Source: JACKCP01 sp034007295
GTDB taxonomy: Bacteria > Desulfobacterota > Desulfobacteria > Desulfobacterales > JACKCP01
Length of the DNA: 64,000 bases
Assembly: GCA_034007295.1 (NCBI GenBank)
Contig: JAVERC010000001.1
Location: 124,001-188,000, forward strand
Reading direction: 5' to 3'
Every line of letters begins with the position of its first letter. Positions within the stretch are counted from its first letter, which is position 1. This document shows, piece after piece, positions 8,444 through 16,254 of the stretch. The position numbers and the translations under genes are program-made. The notes under the pieces were generated by a model. It ran no database searches. It was not told the DNA's origin and saw only the letters and a list, made by a program, of their open reading frames with translations.

Positions 8444-8525
8444 TTTCTGCCGTGCAAAAAGCTGCCGGAGGAAGCAGGACAAAAAAGCCGGATAAAGTTT
8501 TATGCGGAGGGCTGAAAAAATCAGC
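8444..8525 (+). ncRNA. Candidate structured leader element B
   Basis: This G-rich stretch (GTGCAAAAAGC, GGAAGCAGGAC, AAAAAAGCCGGAT, ATGCGGAGGGCTG) vaguely resembles the order of conserved blocks in the c-di-GMP-I (GEMM) riboswitch, which precedes pilin genes in some deltaproteobacteria. The hallmark ACGCAAAGCC is not intact, so it is at best a diverged relative. It ends in the hairpin GCTGA-AAAAA-TCAGC (8511-8525). Confidence 0.25.
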
Positions 8526-8531
8526 TGGAAA

Positions 8532-8579
8532 ATCCTGAAAAAAATTTAGTTTAAATTTATTAAAATTAAATTTCAGGAT
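8532..8579 (+). other. Long hairpin just upstream of the prepilin 2 ribosome site
   Basis: ATCCTGAAA (8532-8540) pairs perfectly with TTTCAGGAT (8571-8579); the AT-rich interior can extend the stem. It lies about 35 bases before the ACGGAG site and could affect translation or mRNA stability. Confidence 0.45.
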
Positions 8580-8626
8580 GCAAGCCTCTGGAGTTGAGTT
8601 GCATACCTGGTTCAACGGAGAAAAAA

Positions 8627-9679
8627 ATGAAGAACCAAAAAGGTTTTACCTTACTTGAAATTCTTGTAGTGCTCACAATAATGGGCTTTCTTATTGCAAT
8701 GGTTGCACCCCGTCTTGCCGGTATTTCCGGTAGTGCTGTTGATACAGTGTGCGACTCCAACCAGAACAGAATGGTTACATACATGTCTTCTTATTTTGAA
8801 AAGACTAACCGTTTCCCAAATAATCTTACAAACATTGTTGAGCAAGTCGGTGCTGAATACCAGATTCCTTCAATTTCAGATCAAAATCCTGATAATGGCC
8901 CGGAAACTCTTGCAGCTGAATTTAATGACAGAAACCACTTTATGATTCATTACCTAAATGATGCAGAGGCTGCTGAACTTAAGGCAATGGGTATTGTAAC
9001 ACTAATTAACCTTAACTCTTATACAGATCATGAAGTTGATTATGACGGTGACGGAACACCTGACTATACTATTGTTGCCGACGCTGACATGGATGAATCT
9101 TTGAAGCCGGTACCAGTTGAAAGTGGAGTTGGTGTTGCAATGGTTGGTATGGGTGATGCAGCCACAGCAGGTGACGGTACCGGCTGGGCTGTTCATACAG
9201 CTCATGAAAGAGGCTGGGGAGAACCTGGCTGGTTTGGACGCATGGTATTTGGTATGGGCCCTGAGTGCTCACTTGTAACAAGCGGTGTTGTTTCAAATGC
9301 TGCACATTGTCCGGGCGGAATTCAAAATACTGATAACTGCACATATAATGATTATAATCTTGTTCTTCCAAGACTTGCTTCTACAGTAAATAAAATTGAT
9401 CTTACTGCTGCACCTTTTACTGCAATTACAGACGCTGATGCAACAACTGCCGGACTTCAGCTTTTGGCAGTATCCTATGACGATGATGCACCAACTACAG
9501 ATTATGCTGTAGATACAAATGACGATAATTTCCGTACACGTCAGTTTACAATAACTGAAGCTGAAGAAACATGGCAGTTTGCAACCCAGTGCCCTGAAGG
9601 TCATATGTATCCTGAAGATGACGGCGAATTCTGGGGTATACCTGGACTTAGCGGTGACGCTCTTTTAGCAGCTGACTGA
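8627..9679 (+). CDS. Large type IV prepilin-like protein, paralogue 2
   Basis: 350 residues. Leader MKNQKG is cleaved before FTLLEILVVLTIMGFLIAMV, and the first 30 mature residues are almost identical to paralogue 1. Downstream it shares DQNPDNGPE, GRMVFGMGPECSLVTSGVV with SNAAHCPGGIQN, LVLPRLASTV and a C-terminal FWGI, but is otherwise diverged and rich in Asp and Ala. I start at ATG 8627 after ACGGAG; the in-frame TTG 8594 would spoil the leader. It has its own promoter and structured leader. A tandem duplication is the simplest origin. Confidence 0.8.
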   Translation: MKNQKGFTLLEILVVLTIMGFLIAMVAPRLAGISGSAVDTVCDSNQNRMVTYMSSYFEKTNRFPNNLTNIVEQVGAEYQIPSISDQNPDNGPETLAAEFNDRNHFMIHYLNDAEAAELKAMGIVTLINLNSYTDHEVDYDGDGTPDYTIVADADMDESLKPVPVESGVGVAMVGMGDAATAGDGTGWAVHTAHERGWGEPGWFGRMVFGMGPECSLVTSGVVSNAAHCPGGIQNTDNCTYNDYNLVLPRLASTVNKIDLTAAPFTAITDADATTAGLQLLAVSYDDDAPTTDYAVDTNDDNFRTRQFTITEAEETWQFATQCPEGHMYPEDDGEFWGIPGLSGDALLAAD

Positions 9680-9705
9680 TAAAATAAAAATAAAAGTTTT
9701 TAATA

Positions 9706-9736
9706 AAAGCCGTCAAATCAAAAGTTTGGCGGCTTT
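9706..9736 (+). terminator. 12-bp hairpin after prepilin 2
   Basis: AAAGCCGTCAAA pairs with TTTGGCGGCTTT (one G-T pair) around TCAAAAG. It lacks a good T-run, so it may attenuate transcription into the downstream machinery genes rather than stop it, favouring excess pilin. Confidence 0.6.
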
Positions 9737-9769
9737 AAAACGAAAAAATAAAATTAAAAGGAGTTAAAA

Positions 9770-10117
9770 TTGAGGGAATTGATTGTTGGAAGTATTGGCC
9801 TTTCTTTATTTATAATTTGTCCGAGAATGGCTGGAATGGTTCATTTGATTTCAAAGCATTCAGAGTCATCTCTTATGCTTACAGCCTTGATAGGTTCAAT
9901 TCTTTCAATTCCGCTTGTACTTGTAATTGTGCTTGTGTTTGCAAAGTTTGGAGTAGCAGGTGCTTTGATTTTCTGCATTATAACAGATGTTCTGGCAGCA
10001 CTTGTAATGAAGGATTTGAGTGTTGCAGCAGGAATTGAAACCTTTGTAATAGCATTGTTTGTGGTTATTGGAGTTAAAGTTGCACCTTTAATAACTTCAA
10101 TTTTTGTAAAAATTTAA
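9770..10117 (+). CDS. Small integral membrane protein
   Basis: 115 residues, almost entirely hydrophobic, with about three to four membrane segments (near 5-25, 38-60, 62-82, 88-112). It begins with TTG preceded by AAAAGGAG, and no better in-frame start exists. I do not recognise the family. Its place between the prepilin genes and the large pseudopilin suggests a membrane component of the same system, but that is inferred from position alone. Confidence 0.6.
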   Translation: MRELIVGSIGLSLFIICPRMAGMVHLISKHSESSLMLTALIGSILSIPLVLVIVLVFAKFGVAGALIFCIITDVLAALVMKDLSVAAGIETFVIALFVVIGVKVAPLITSIFVKI

Positions 10118-10133
10118 AAAACGGCAGATTTTA

Positions 10134-12137
10134 ATGAAGCTTATAAAAATCAACAAAATAAAAGGATTTACTCTTTTAGAGATTTTAATAGCAATTTTTA
10201 TTGTTTCATTAATATCTGCAATGATCTGGCCTTCACTTGGACATTTAAGCGAAAGCTCAAGAATTTGTGAAACAGAAAAAATTATGGATGAAATTGAAAA
10301 GGCAATTTTAGGGCCAAAAAACAATTATGATGAAAACGGAAAAAGAATCATTAAAGGTTTTGTCGGCGATATGAAAAGATGGCCCTGGCTTTGGGAGCCA
10401 AGACCTGAAATAAAGCCTTCATTTGAAGGAACAGCCTGGGAGCTTCCTTCAAATATGAGTCCCGGACTTGGACAATTTTGCGGATATGAAAATGGAGAAC
10501 CCAAATATTATGTTGATCCCTCAAAGGTTTTTTTAAGACCTGATGGAGAATTTAAACAAAAATTCTTTAAATGGAAAAGGCCATTCAGGAAACTCTATGA
10601 CGATCCTTCAAATAATGATCACATAGGCGGACTTAAAACAGAAAATGAAGGCCAGCCAAGGGGGCTCTGGACAAAATTTGTGGAAGATTATCCATATTCT
10701 GCAGGGCCAAATGAGTTTTTAGACCATAAAGGCCATATTCTTTCAGATGACTGGAAAGGACCTTATCTTGCTCCGCCAAAAAATTTCAAAAAAGATAGCG
10801 GCGATCATTATGCGAAAAGTGATATTGAGTATGAAAACCTTGAGCCAATATGGCACTCATCAGGAATTCATGCAAACTCAGAAACCTGGGAAGACGGATG
10901 TTACAATCCAACAACAGGAGAGCTTGGGGAATTTTTTGATGACAAGGAAAAATTCAGGCTTCTTCAAACCAATGAAAGGCTTACTGACGCATGGAAAAGG
11001 GCTTTAAGATTTTTTATAACAGAGGATCCTGATAACCACGGGGGGACAATATTCTGGATTATATCTGAAGGTCCTGATTTTGAAGGGGTTTATCCAAGCA
11101 AAGGAGTTTGTTCATCCCACTCATGGACTATTGATGAAACAGATACAATGGAAAATAAATATGACCCCGAACTCCCTGAAAATCAGGATAATATTGTAAG
11201 AAAATTAAGGTCTTCAATTTTTGAAAAGATTTTTAAAGAAGAAACAGATGAAAAAATAAATAAAACAAAAGAAATTTTAGAAAAAATTAAAAAATCAATA
11301 ACAGGTGATTCTCCATTTGGGTCAAATACAGGGTTTTATTCTGATATGCTTAGATTTCCATATCTTTACAATGAATCAGGCGAATATAAAACCACATCAG
11401 ATGAATTATTTAAAAAGGGATATCCAAAAGGTCTTTTTAACAAGTCAAATCAGGTTGGGAAAGTTCCTTTTGAAAAAAATGGAAACAGTTTTGGAACAGG
11501 CTGGAAACATTCATACTTAAACCTTTCGTCAATTTATATGGATAATGATTATATTTATGATGCCTTTGGAAATAAAATTATTTTATTTAATGATACTACA
11601 GAAAAAATATTTTTGATTTTATCTCCGGGGCCGGATAATTCCTATGAATTTTACAATGAAGACCCACCTGAAACAGAAATAGACATAAATTCATATGATC
11701 CTTTATCAGAAGTAAATCAGGACAATATAATTTTAAAAATTTCTGAAAATGATTTTCTTCCAGGTTTTTTAAAAATTGAAAAAATAACAATTTTAAATGC
11801 TCCCTCAAGTGTAAAGGCAGGAATTTACGGTGTGATTGGTGAAACACAAGAACCTTTTATTTCAGCTCTTTCATTAATAGATGCAGACAGTGACGGTATA
11901 GTTGATGATATGGCAAGCAGCTCATCTGACTTTGATTTTTCAGATGTTTCTGCAAAAAAACTTTCAAGCGGAGGACGCTATCTTGTTTTGTTCAATGATG
12001 AAAATGACAATAATATTCCTGATAACAGTGAATCAGGAAAAGTATATATCTATAATGTAAAATCAAAATCTCAATATTTAATTTCACTGGAAATAAATAT
12101 AGATTTTTCAGAATTTAATGTTTTATCAATTAATTGA
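10134..12137 (+). CDS. 667-residue pseudopilin with two GspG-like modules
   Basis: Leader MKLIKINKIKG precedes FTLLEILIAIFIVSLISAMI (Glu at mature position 5). Two similar modules follow, about 70-360 and 395-535. Each has an FxxDMxRxPxL start, a G-x-P-x-GL element, a WK-x-x-YL element, a strand ending SEGPD or SPGPD, and a closing NQDNI. The GPD...DNI arrangement recalls the calcium-binding C-terminus of the type II secretion major pseudopilin GspG. The C-terminal ~100 residues look like a separate beta domain. GspG is usually ~140 residues, so this is exceptional. Its end overlaps the next start. Confidence 0.75.
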   Translation: MKLIKINKIKGFTLLEILIAIFIVSLISAMIWPSLGHLSESSRICETEKIMDEIEKAILGPKNNYDENGKRIIKGFVGDMKRWPWLWEPRPEIKPSFEGTAWELPSNMSPGLGQFCGYENGEPKYYVDPSKVFLRPDGEFKQKFFKWKRPFRKLYDDPSNNDHIGGLKTENEGQPRGLWTKFVEDYPYSAGPNEFLDHKGHILSDDWKGPYLAPPKNFKKDSGDHYAKSDIEYENLEPIWHSSGIHANSETWEDGCYNPTTGELGEFFDDKEKFRLLQTNERLTDAWKRALRFFITEDPDNHGGTIFWIISEGPDFEGVYPSKGVCSSHSWTIDETDTMENKYDPELPENQDNIVRKLRSSIFEKIFKEETDEKINKTKEILEKIKKSITGDSPFGSNTGFYSDMLRFPYLYNESGEYKTTSDELFKKGYPKGLFNKSNQVGKVPFEKNGNSFGTGWKHSYLNLSSIYMDNDYIYDAFGNKIILFNDTTEKIFLILSPGPDNSYEFYNEDPPETEIDINSYDPLSEVNQDNIILKISENDFLPGFLKIEKITILNAPSSVKAGIYGVIGETQEPFISALSLIDADSDGIVDDMASSSSDFDFSDVSAKKLSSGGRYLVLFNDENDNNIPDNSESGKVYIYNVKSKSQYLISLEINIDFSEFNVLSIN

Positions 12138-12145
12138 GGTGGGGT

Positions 12146-13630
12146 TTGTTTTCTAATAAATGCCTTGCTGTTGAAATTTCGGGCGAAGAAATAAGGGCCT
12201 GTCTTGTTAAAAAAACAGGTAAAAAAATAGAAATTGCTGATTTTACAGCTTTGCAAAGAGTAAATCCTGGAGATGATCTTCCAGATATTGAACTTTTAAA
12301 AGAAGTAAAATTAAGGCTTGGATACAATGGTAAAAATGCTGTTTTTACAGGGCCTGTTGCAAGGGAAATAGAAATTTCCATGAACAGGGAAAAAGTACAC
12401 GGCCTTGGAAATTTTCAGCTAAAGGAATCTGTAAAATGGGAAGTTGAGCCTTTTACAGGAATTAACGGAGCAATGGCTCTTACAGGTGTAAAAGTTCCTG
12501 AATACAAGCCAAAAATTGGTGAAATTATTGAAGAATCAGATGAAATAAATGTTTATGTTTCAGTTATTGAACAAAATATTTACCGTGCATTAAAAGAAAG
12601 ATTTAAGGCAGCAGGCTTAAGCCTTTCAAGGGTTTATCCTCCGGAATCCTGCTTTTTTGAAGTAATAAGACAAAGTCACGATGAAGCAGACCGTGCAGTT
12701 TTTGAGATAAGCGATGACAGGTCAAATTTTGCCTTAATAAGCGGCGGTGAAATAAAATTTATAAATTCCTTAAATATTACAACTGATCTTATTAAAGACC
12801 ATATTTTGGGAAGACTTTCACCAGATCTTGAAGATACAATAAATTTTTTGTTTTCCCAGGCACCAAAGCCATATCCTGTAGCACTTACAGGAACTGGAGC
12901 ACTTGATGATGAAATAATCGGGTTTTTAAATTCAGTTTCTCAAACAAAAAGCGAGCCTCTTCGTTTAAAAAGAAGTGCAGGCCTTACAGAAGCAGGATTT
13001 GAAGAAAGTCCATTGTTTGCAACCGCAGCAGGGGCCGGATATTTAGAACTTTGTGGAGGGAAAAACAGAAATTCAGGAATTGATGATTTAATTCCAGTTT
13101 TTGTGCAAATAAGAAGAAGTGCATATCTTATGCCTCTTCTTGTAACGGTTTTATTGTTTTTATCCCTTTTTGTTCACAACAGATACATGATTATCACAGA
13201 AAAAAAATACTCAAAAAATATAGAAGAATTCAAACAGGATTTAAAGGAAAGTGCTGCAAAAAATGAGGCATTGGAAAAACTTAAAAAAAAGCTTGAGTCA
13301 ATTGAATCAGAAAAAAGCGGCAAGCAGAAAAGAAAAAAATTTCTTGAAACAGAGGCTGATGAAAATATCAGTTCTCTCATAAATAACCTTGAAGCAATTT
13401 CAAAATCAGTTCCATATACCTCAACTCTTGTATCCATTGAAAGTAAACTTATTGAAAATAAACAAAAAATTTACATTAAGGGAATTTCTTCAATTGCTTC
13501 AAATGCATATTCACTTTCAGGTGAAATCAATAAAAATTTTAATCTTGAATCAAATGTTTTGAGCATAAAAAAACAATCTGAAAAATCAGGTTTTCCAAGA
13601 TATTTGTTTGAAATTGAGGTTGTGCTTTAA
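12146..13630 (+). CDS. PilM-PilN fusion (GspL-like) assembly protein
   Basis: About 494 residues. The N-terminal half is actin-like, beginning CLAVEISGEEIRACLV as in PilM/GspL. A single membrane segment lies at about 325-343 (YLMPLLVTVLLFLSLFVHN), then a Lys/Glu coiled coil (350-400) and a PilN-like periplasmic ferredoxin-fold domain with SVPYTSTLVSIES. It would link the cytoplasmic ATPase to the periplasmic alignment complex. No ATG is available: TTG 12146 has GAGG six bases upstream, while TTG 12134 overlaps the previous stop. Both are plausible. Confidence 0.75.
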   Translation: MFSNKCLAVEISGEEIRACLVKKTGKKIEIADFTALQRVNPGDDLPDIELLKEVKLRLGYNGKNAVFTGPVAREIEISMNREKVHGLGNFQLKESVKWEVEPFTGINGAMALTGVKVPEYKPKIGEIIEESDEINVYVSVIEQNIYRALKERFKAAGLSLSRVYPPESCFFEVIRQSHDEADRAVFEISDDRSNFALISGGEIKFINSLNITTDLIKDHILGRLSPDLEDTINFLFSQAPKPYPVALTGTGALDDEIIGFLNSVSQTKSEPLRLKRSAGLTEAGFEESPLFATAAGAGYLELCGGKNRNSGIDDLIPVFVQIRRSAYLMPLLVTVLLFLSLFVHNRYMIITEKKYSKNIEEFKQDLKESAAKNEALEKLKKKLESIESEKSGKQKRKKFLETEADENISSLINNLEAISKSVPYTSTLVSIESKLIENKQKIYIKGISSIASNAYSLSGEINKNFNLESNVLSIKKQSEKSGFPRYLFEIEVVL

Positions 13631-14173
13631 ATGAAAAAGAAACTTACAAATCTTGAAAAATTTGGACTTATTGCAGCAGTTATAATTGCAGCCTCATATT
13701 TTTATCTTGGAAAAGTTTATGATCCGCAGCTTAAAAAACTGAAAAAGACAATAACAGAGCATAATAAAATTGTTGCAAAAATAAACTCTCTTGGGGAATT
13801 TGAATCTGAACTGATTTATAAAAAAAAAATTGAAAAGGCTCAAAAAGAGCTTGATGAACTTAATGAACAATTAAATGAACTTACCATGAAAAGCTCATCT
13901 GATAAGTCAGCACTTTCACTTCTTGAAAAAAAACTTGTTAAAACAGGGGAAATTTCAGGGATTATATTTGAATCCATAAGTCCATGCGGTGAAATAAATG
14001 ATCTTTTTAACTGGCATGTTTACCTTGTGAAAGGAAATTGCAGATTTAACGGACTTATAAATTTTTTTAAAAAAATTAAAGATTTTAAAGACCCTGCACA
14101 AATTGGAAAATTTAAAATTGAAAAAACCGATAAATCAGGAATTTTAAAAATTGAGATGGAGGTCATGATTTGA
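13631..14173 (+). CDS. PilO/GspM-like assembly protein
   Basis: 180 residues: short basic cytoplasmic tail, one membrane segment (about 10-28), a coiled coil (33-90), then a ferredoxin-like domain. This is the PilO/GspM architecture, and it directly follows the PilM-PilN fusion with no gap, as in pilMNOP operons. PilO pairs with PilN in the periplasm to align the machine. Assignment relies on architecture and order more than sequence. Confidence 0.7.
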   Translation: MKKKLTNLEKFGLIAAVIIAASYFYLGKVYDPQLKKLKKTITEHNKIVAKINSLGEFESELIYKKKIEKAQKELDELNEQLNELTMKSSSDKSALSLLEKKLVKTGEISGIIFESISPCGEINDLFNWHVYLVKGNCRFNGLINFFKKIKDFKDPAQIGKFKIEKTDKSGILKIEMEVMI

Positions 14174-14529
14174 TTAAAAGGTGTGTTTTAATTTTTTTGA
14201 TAATTTTTTTTGGATATTTTGCAGGATTTTGCGATCCATTTAAAGATTTAAGTCCTTCGCCTTTTGAGTATGACTATATGCAGGCCATACAAAAAATAAA
14301 AATCAGAGGCCTTTTTAAGGGTGAAAGGGAAACAATTGGAGTTTTTGAGGTAGAAAACAATAATCTAAAGCTAATGAGATTGAATGATAAATTGGAAATT
14401 ACAATTGATGAAATTGATTATTGTTTCACTCTTAAAAGTGTTTCTGATTCTGGAGCGGTTTTTAAAGGAAAAAACGGCAATAATTATAATGTATGGATAA
14501 ACTCGGAAATTAAAAATGATGAAAAATAG
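14170..14529 (+). CDS. PilP/GspC-like periplasmic protein
   Basis: 119 residues with a signal sequence or anchor (about 1-21, ending GFC) and a small beta domain: AIQKIKIRGLFKGERETIGVFEV, then LKLMRLNDKLE and an HR-domain-like ending (FKGKNGNNYNVWI). PilP and GspC connect the inner-membrane complex to the secretin. It lies between the PilO-like gene and the secretin as expected. The TTG start overlaps the upstream stop (TTGA), indicating translational coupling. Confidence 0.65.
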   Translation: MIKRCVLIFLIIFFGYFAGFCDPFKDLSPSPFEYDYMQAIQKIKIRGLFKGERETIGVFEVENNNLKLMRLNDKLEITIDEIDYCFTLKSVSDSGAVFKGKNGNNYNVWINSEIKNDEK

Positions 14530-16234
14530 GTTTTTTTGGATTTTAATTTATTTTATTGTTTTTGCTTTAATAATAATTTCAGGATGTTCTTCAAAAGTAA
14601 CAAATAAAAACAATCCTTTTGAAAACAAGTTTAAAAATTTTGTATTTGTGCCTGAAAAAGACGGAGAACATATTACAAGGATTGAATCTAAATCATCTAA
14701 AAAAATTTATCCTGAAGTTGAGGATATAAAAAAAATTGAAAAGCCTTATGCTGACAGATCAAATGAAAAAATTGTCAAAAGATTTTATGCAAAGGATCTT
14801 CCTTTAAGAATAGTTACTGATATTTTAGGTGAAATTACAGGCTCAAATTTTTCTGTTTATGAAAATATATCAGACAAAAAGATCAATATTAATCTTACCA
14901 ATGCTGAACTTTCAAAGGTTTTTTTTACAATTTCAAAAACACATAAAATCAAAGCAATAAATGAAAACGGATTTACTGTCTTAATGGATGAATCAGATTA
15001 TTCTGATTTTATTGTTTTTGATAAAAAAGAGAAAATTTATACTTTTTTTATGAAATATTCCAATGCCTTTGATGTTGCCTCTCTTATTGGAACAGTTCTT
15101 GGAGAAGATGTTGTTATTGAAGAAGCCGGAACCCAGGAAGTTTACGGTCATCTTGAACCAGACAGTAAAAGCTCTTCGGCATCAAACACCTCTTCTTTTG
15201 CAGATGAGATAAGCAGTGAAGATATGAAAAAGCTTATTGCATCTGTATCTGAAAAAAATCAGGACATTGCAGAAACAGCAAAAAAAGCAGGAATTGTTTT
15301 GCCAGCTCTTATTACTGTATTTAAAAAAAATAATTGTATTGTAGTAAAAGCCTCTGATTTTGAAACAATTGATAAAATAAGAGCAATTGTTGAAAATTTA
15401 GATACTCCGGTAAAACAGGTGATTTTGGCTGTAAAGATTTTGAAATTAAGCCTTGGAGATGGTTTTAATTCTTTTTTTTCAATGAATTACACAGGTGAAA
15501 AGCTTATAGGAAAAAATCCTTCATCTTCCGAAGGATTAGGTTTTATGAATGTAATGGGAATTGGCGAAAACACCATGAATTATATTTATTCCAATGCTCA
15601 TTTAAACGCTGTTTTGGAACTTTATGCAAAAGACGACAGGATTGAAATTATTTCAACCCCGTTTTTAATGGGAGCAGACAATGCTGAAATTGAGTTTTTT
15701 TCAGGTGTTGAAACCCCTTTAAGAAATGATGTCAGCACAAAAACCATTGAGATTGGGGATTCAGGAAAAACAATGACAATTTTTGAAGTTGACGTTGAAA
15801 AGGAAGAAATCGGAACAGACATAAAAATAAAAAGTTTTATAAATGCAGACAATACAATAACCATGAATATTGAAACTGATATTGCAACAGTTCAGCGTGC
15901 AGTAACAGAAATAGGACTTATAAATGACACCACCGGAGAAGTCACAAATTTTGAACTCGACGGCAAGGACAAAAGCGAATTTACATCAACAGTTACCATC
16001 CCTTCAATGCATACAGTTGCTCTTGGCGGAATAATTTCAAATGAAAAAACAGATTATGAAAAAAAGGTTCCAATTCTTGGAGATATTCCGGTTTTAGGAT
16101 TTTTTTTTAAAAGAATAGAAAAGATTGATGTAAAAAAGGAAACCATAATTCTTCTTACACCATATGTGATTGACGAGCCTTTTAAGGGAAGTGAAGTAAC
16201 TGACAGATTCATGAGAGACAATAGTCATAATTGA
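14516..16234 (+). CDS. Secretin lipoprotein (PilQ/GspD-like)
   Basis: 572 residues with a lipobox ending IIISGC (Cys24), so the pore subunit carries its own lipid anchor. An N0/STN-like domain spans about 85-165 (FYAKDLPLRIVTDILGE), an N1-like domain about 175-300 with a low-complexity Ser insert, and the secretin core about 300-560, ending PILGDIPVLGFFF and TIILLTPYVID. It forms the outer-membrane channel. It is short for PilQ and lacks AMIN domains. The ATG overlaps the end of the PilP-like gene by 14 bases. Confidence 0.9.
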   Translation: MMKNRFFWILIYFIVFALIIISGCSSKVTNKNNPFENKFKNFVFVPEKDGEHITRIESKSSKKIYPEVEDIKKIEKPYADRSNEKIVKRFYAKDLPLRIVTDILGEITGSNFSVYENISDKKININLTNAELSKVFFTISKTHKIKAINENGFTVLMDESDYSDFIVFDKKEKIYTFFMKYSNAFDVASLIGTVLGEDVVIEEAGTQEVYGHLEPDSKSSSASNTSSFADEISSEDMKKLIASVSEKNQDIAETAKKAGIVLPALITVFKKNNCIVVKASDFETIDKIRAIVENLDTPVKQVILAVKILKLSLGDGFNSFFSMNYTGEKLIGKNPSSSEGLGFMNVMGIGENTMNYIYSNAHLNAVLELYAKDDRIEIISTPFLMGADNAEIEFFSGVETPLRNDVSTKTIEIGDSGKTMTIFEVDVEKEEIGTDIKIKSFINADNTITMNIETDIATVQRAVTEIGLINDTTGEVTNFELDGKDKSEFTSTVTIPSMHTVALGGIISNEKTDYEKKVPILGDIPVLGFFFKRIEKIDVKKETIILLTPYVIDEPFKGSEVTDRFMRDNSHN

Positions 16235-16254
16235 AAAAAGCAGGGGGTTTTAAG

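Larger units (their letters stand above)
8092..8626. other. Intergenic gap and long leader of the second prepilin gene
   Basis: 535 bases: a terminator (8173-8200), a box-bearing promoter (8222-8298) and about 330 bases of leader with several inverted repeats. No supported protein gene. A perfect AAAGGAGG at 8413-8420 has no ATG, GTG or TTG at a usable distance; an ATT at 8430 would open only a 21-codon frame. Confidence 0.6.

Noticed and set aside
8430..8495. A 21-codon leader peptide starting at ATT after AAAGGAGG
   Set aside because: The start codon is non-standard and the peptide has no recognisable regulatory run; it overlaps possible RNA structure.
8444..8525. A confident c-di-GMP-I (GEMM) riboswitch call
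   Set aside because: The order of blocks is suggestive but the conserved ACGCAAAGCC and flanking helices are not intact, so it is kept only as a low-confidence structured element.
8594..8626. Upstream TTG extension of prepilin 2
   Set aside because: It would add 11 residues ahead of a normal short leader, and ATG 8627 has an ACGGAG site identical to that of the first prepilin.
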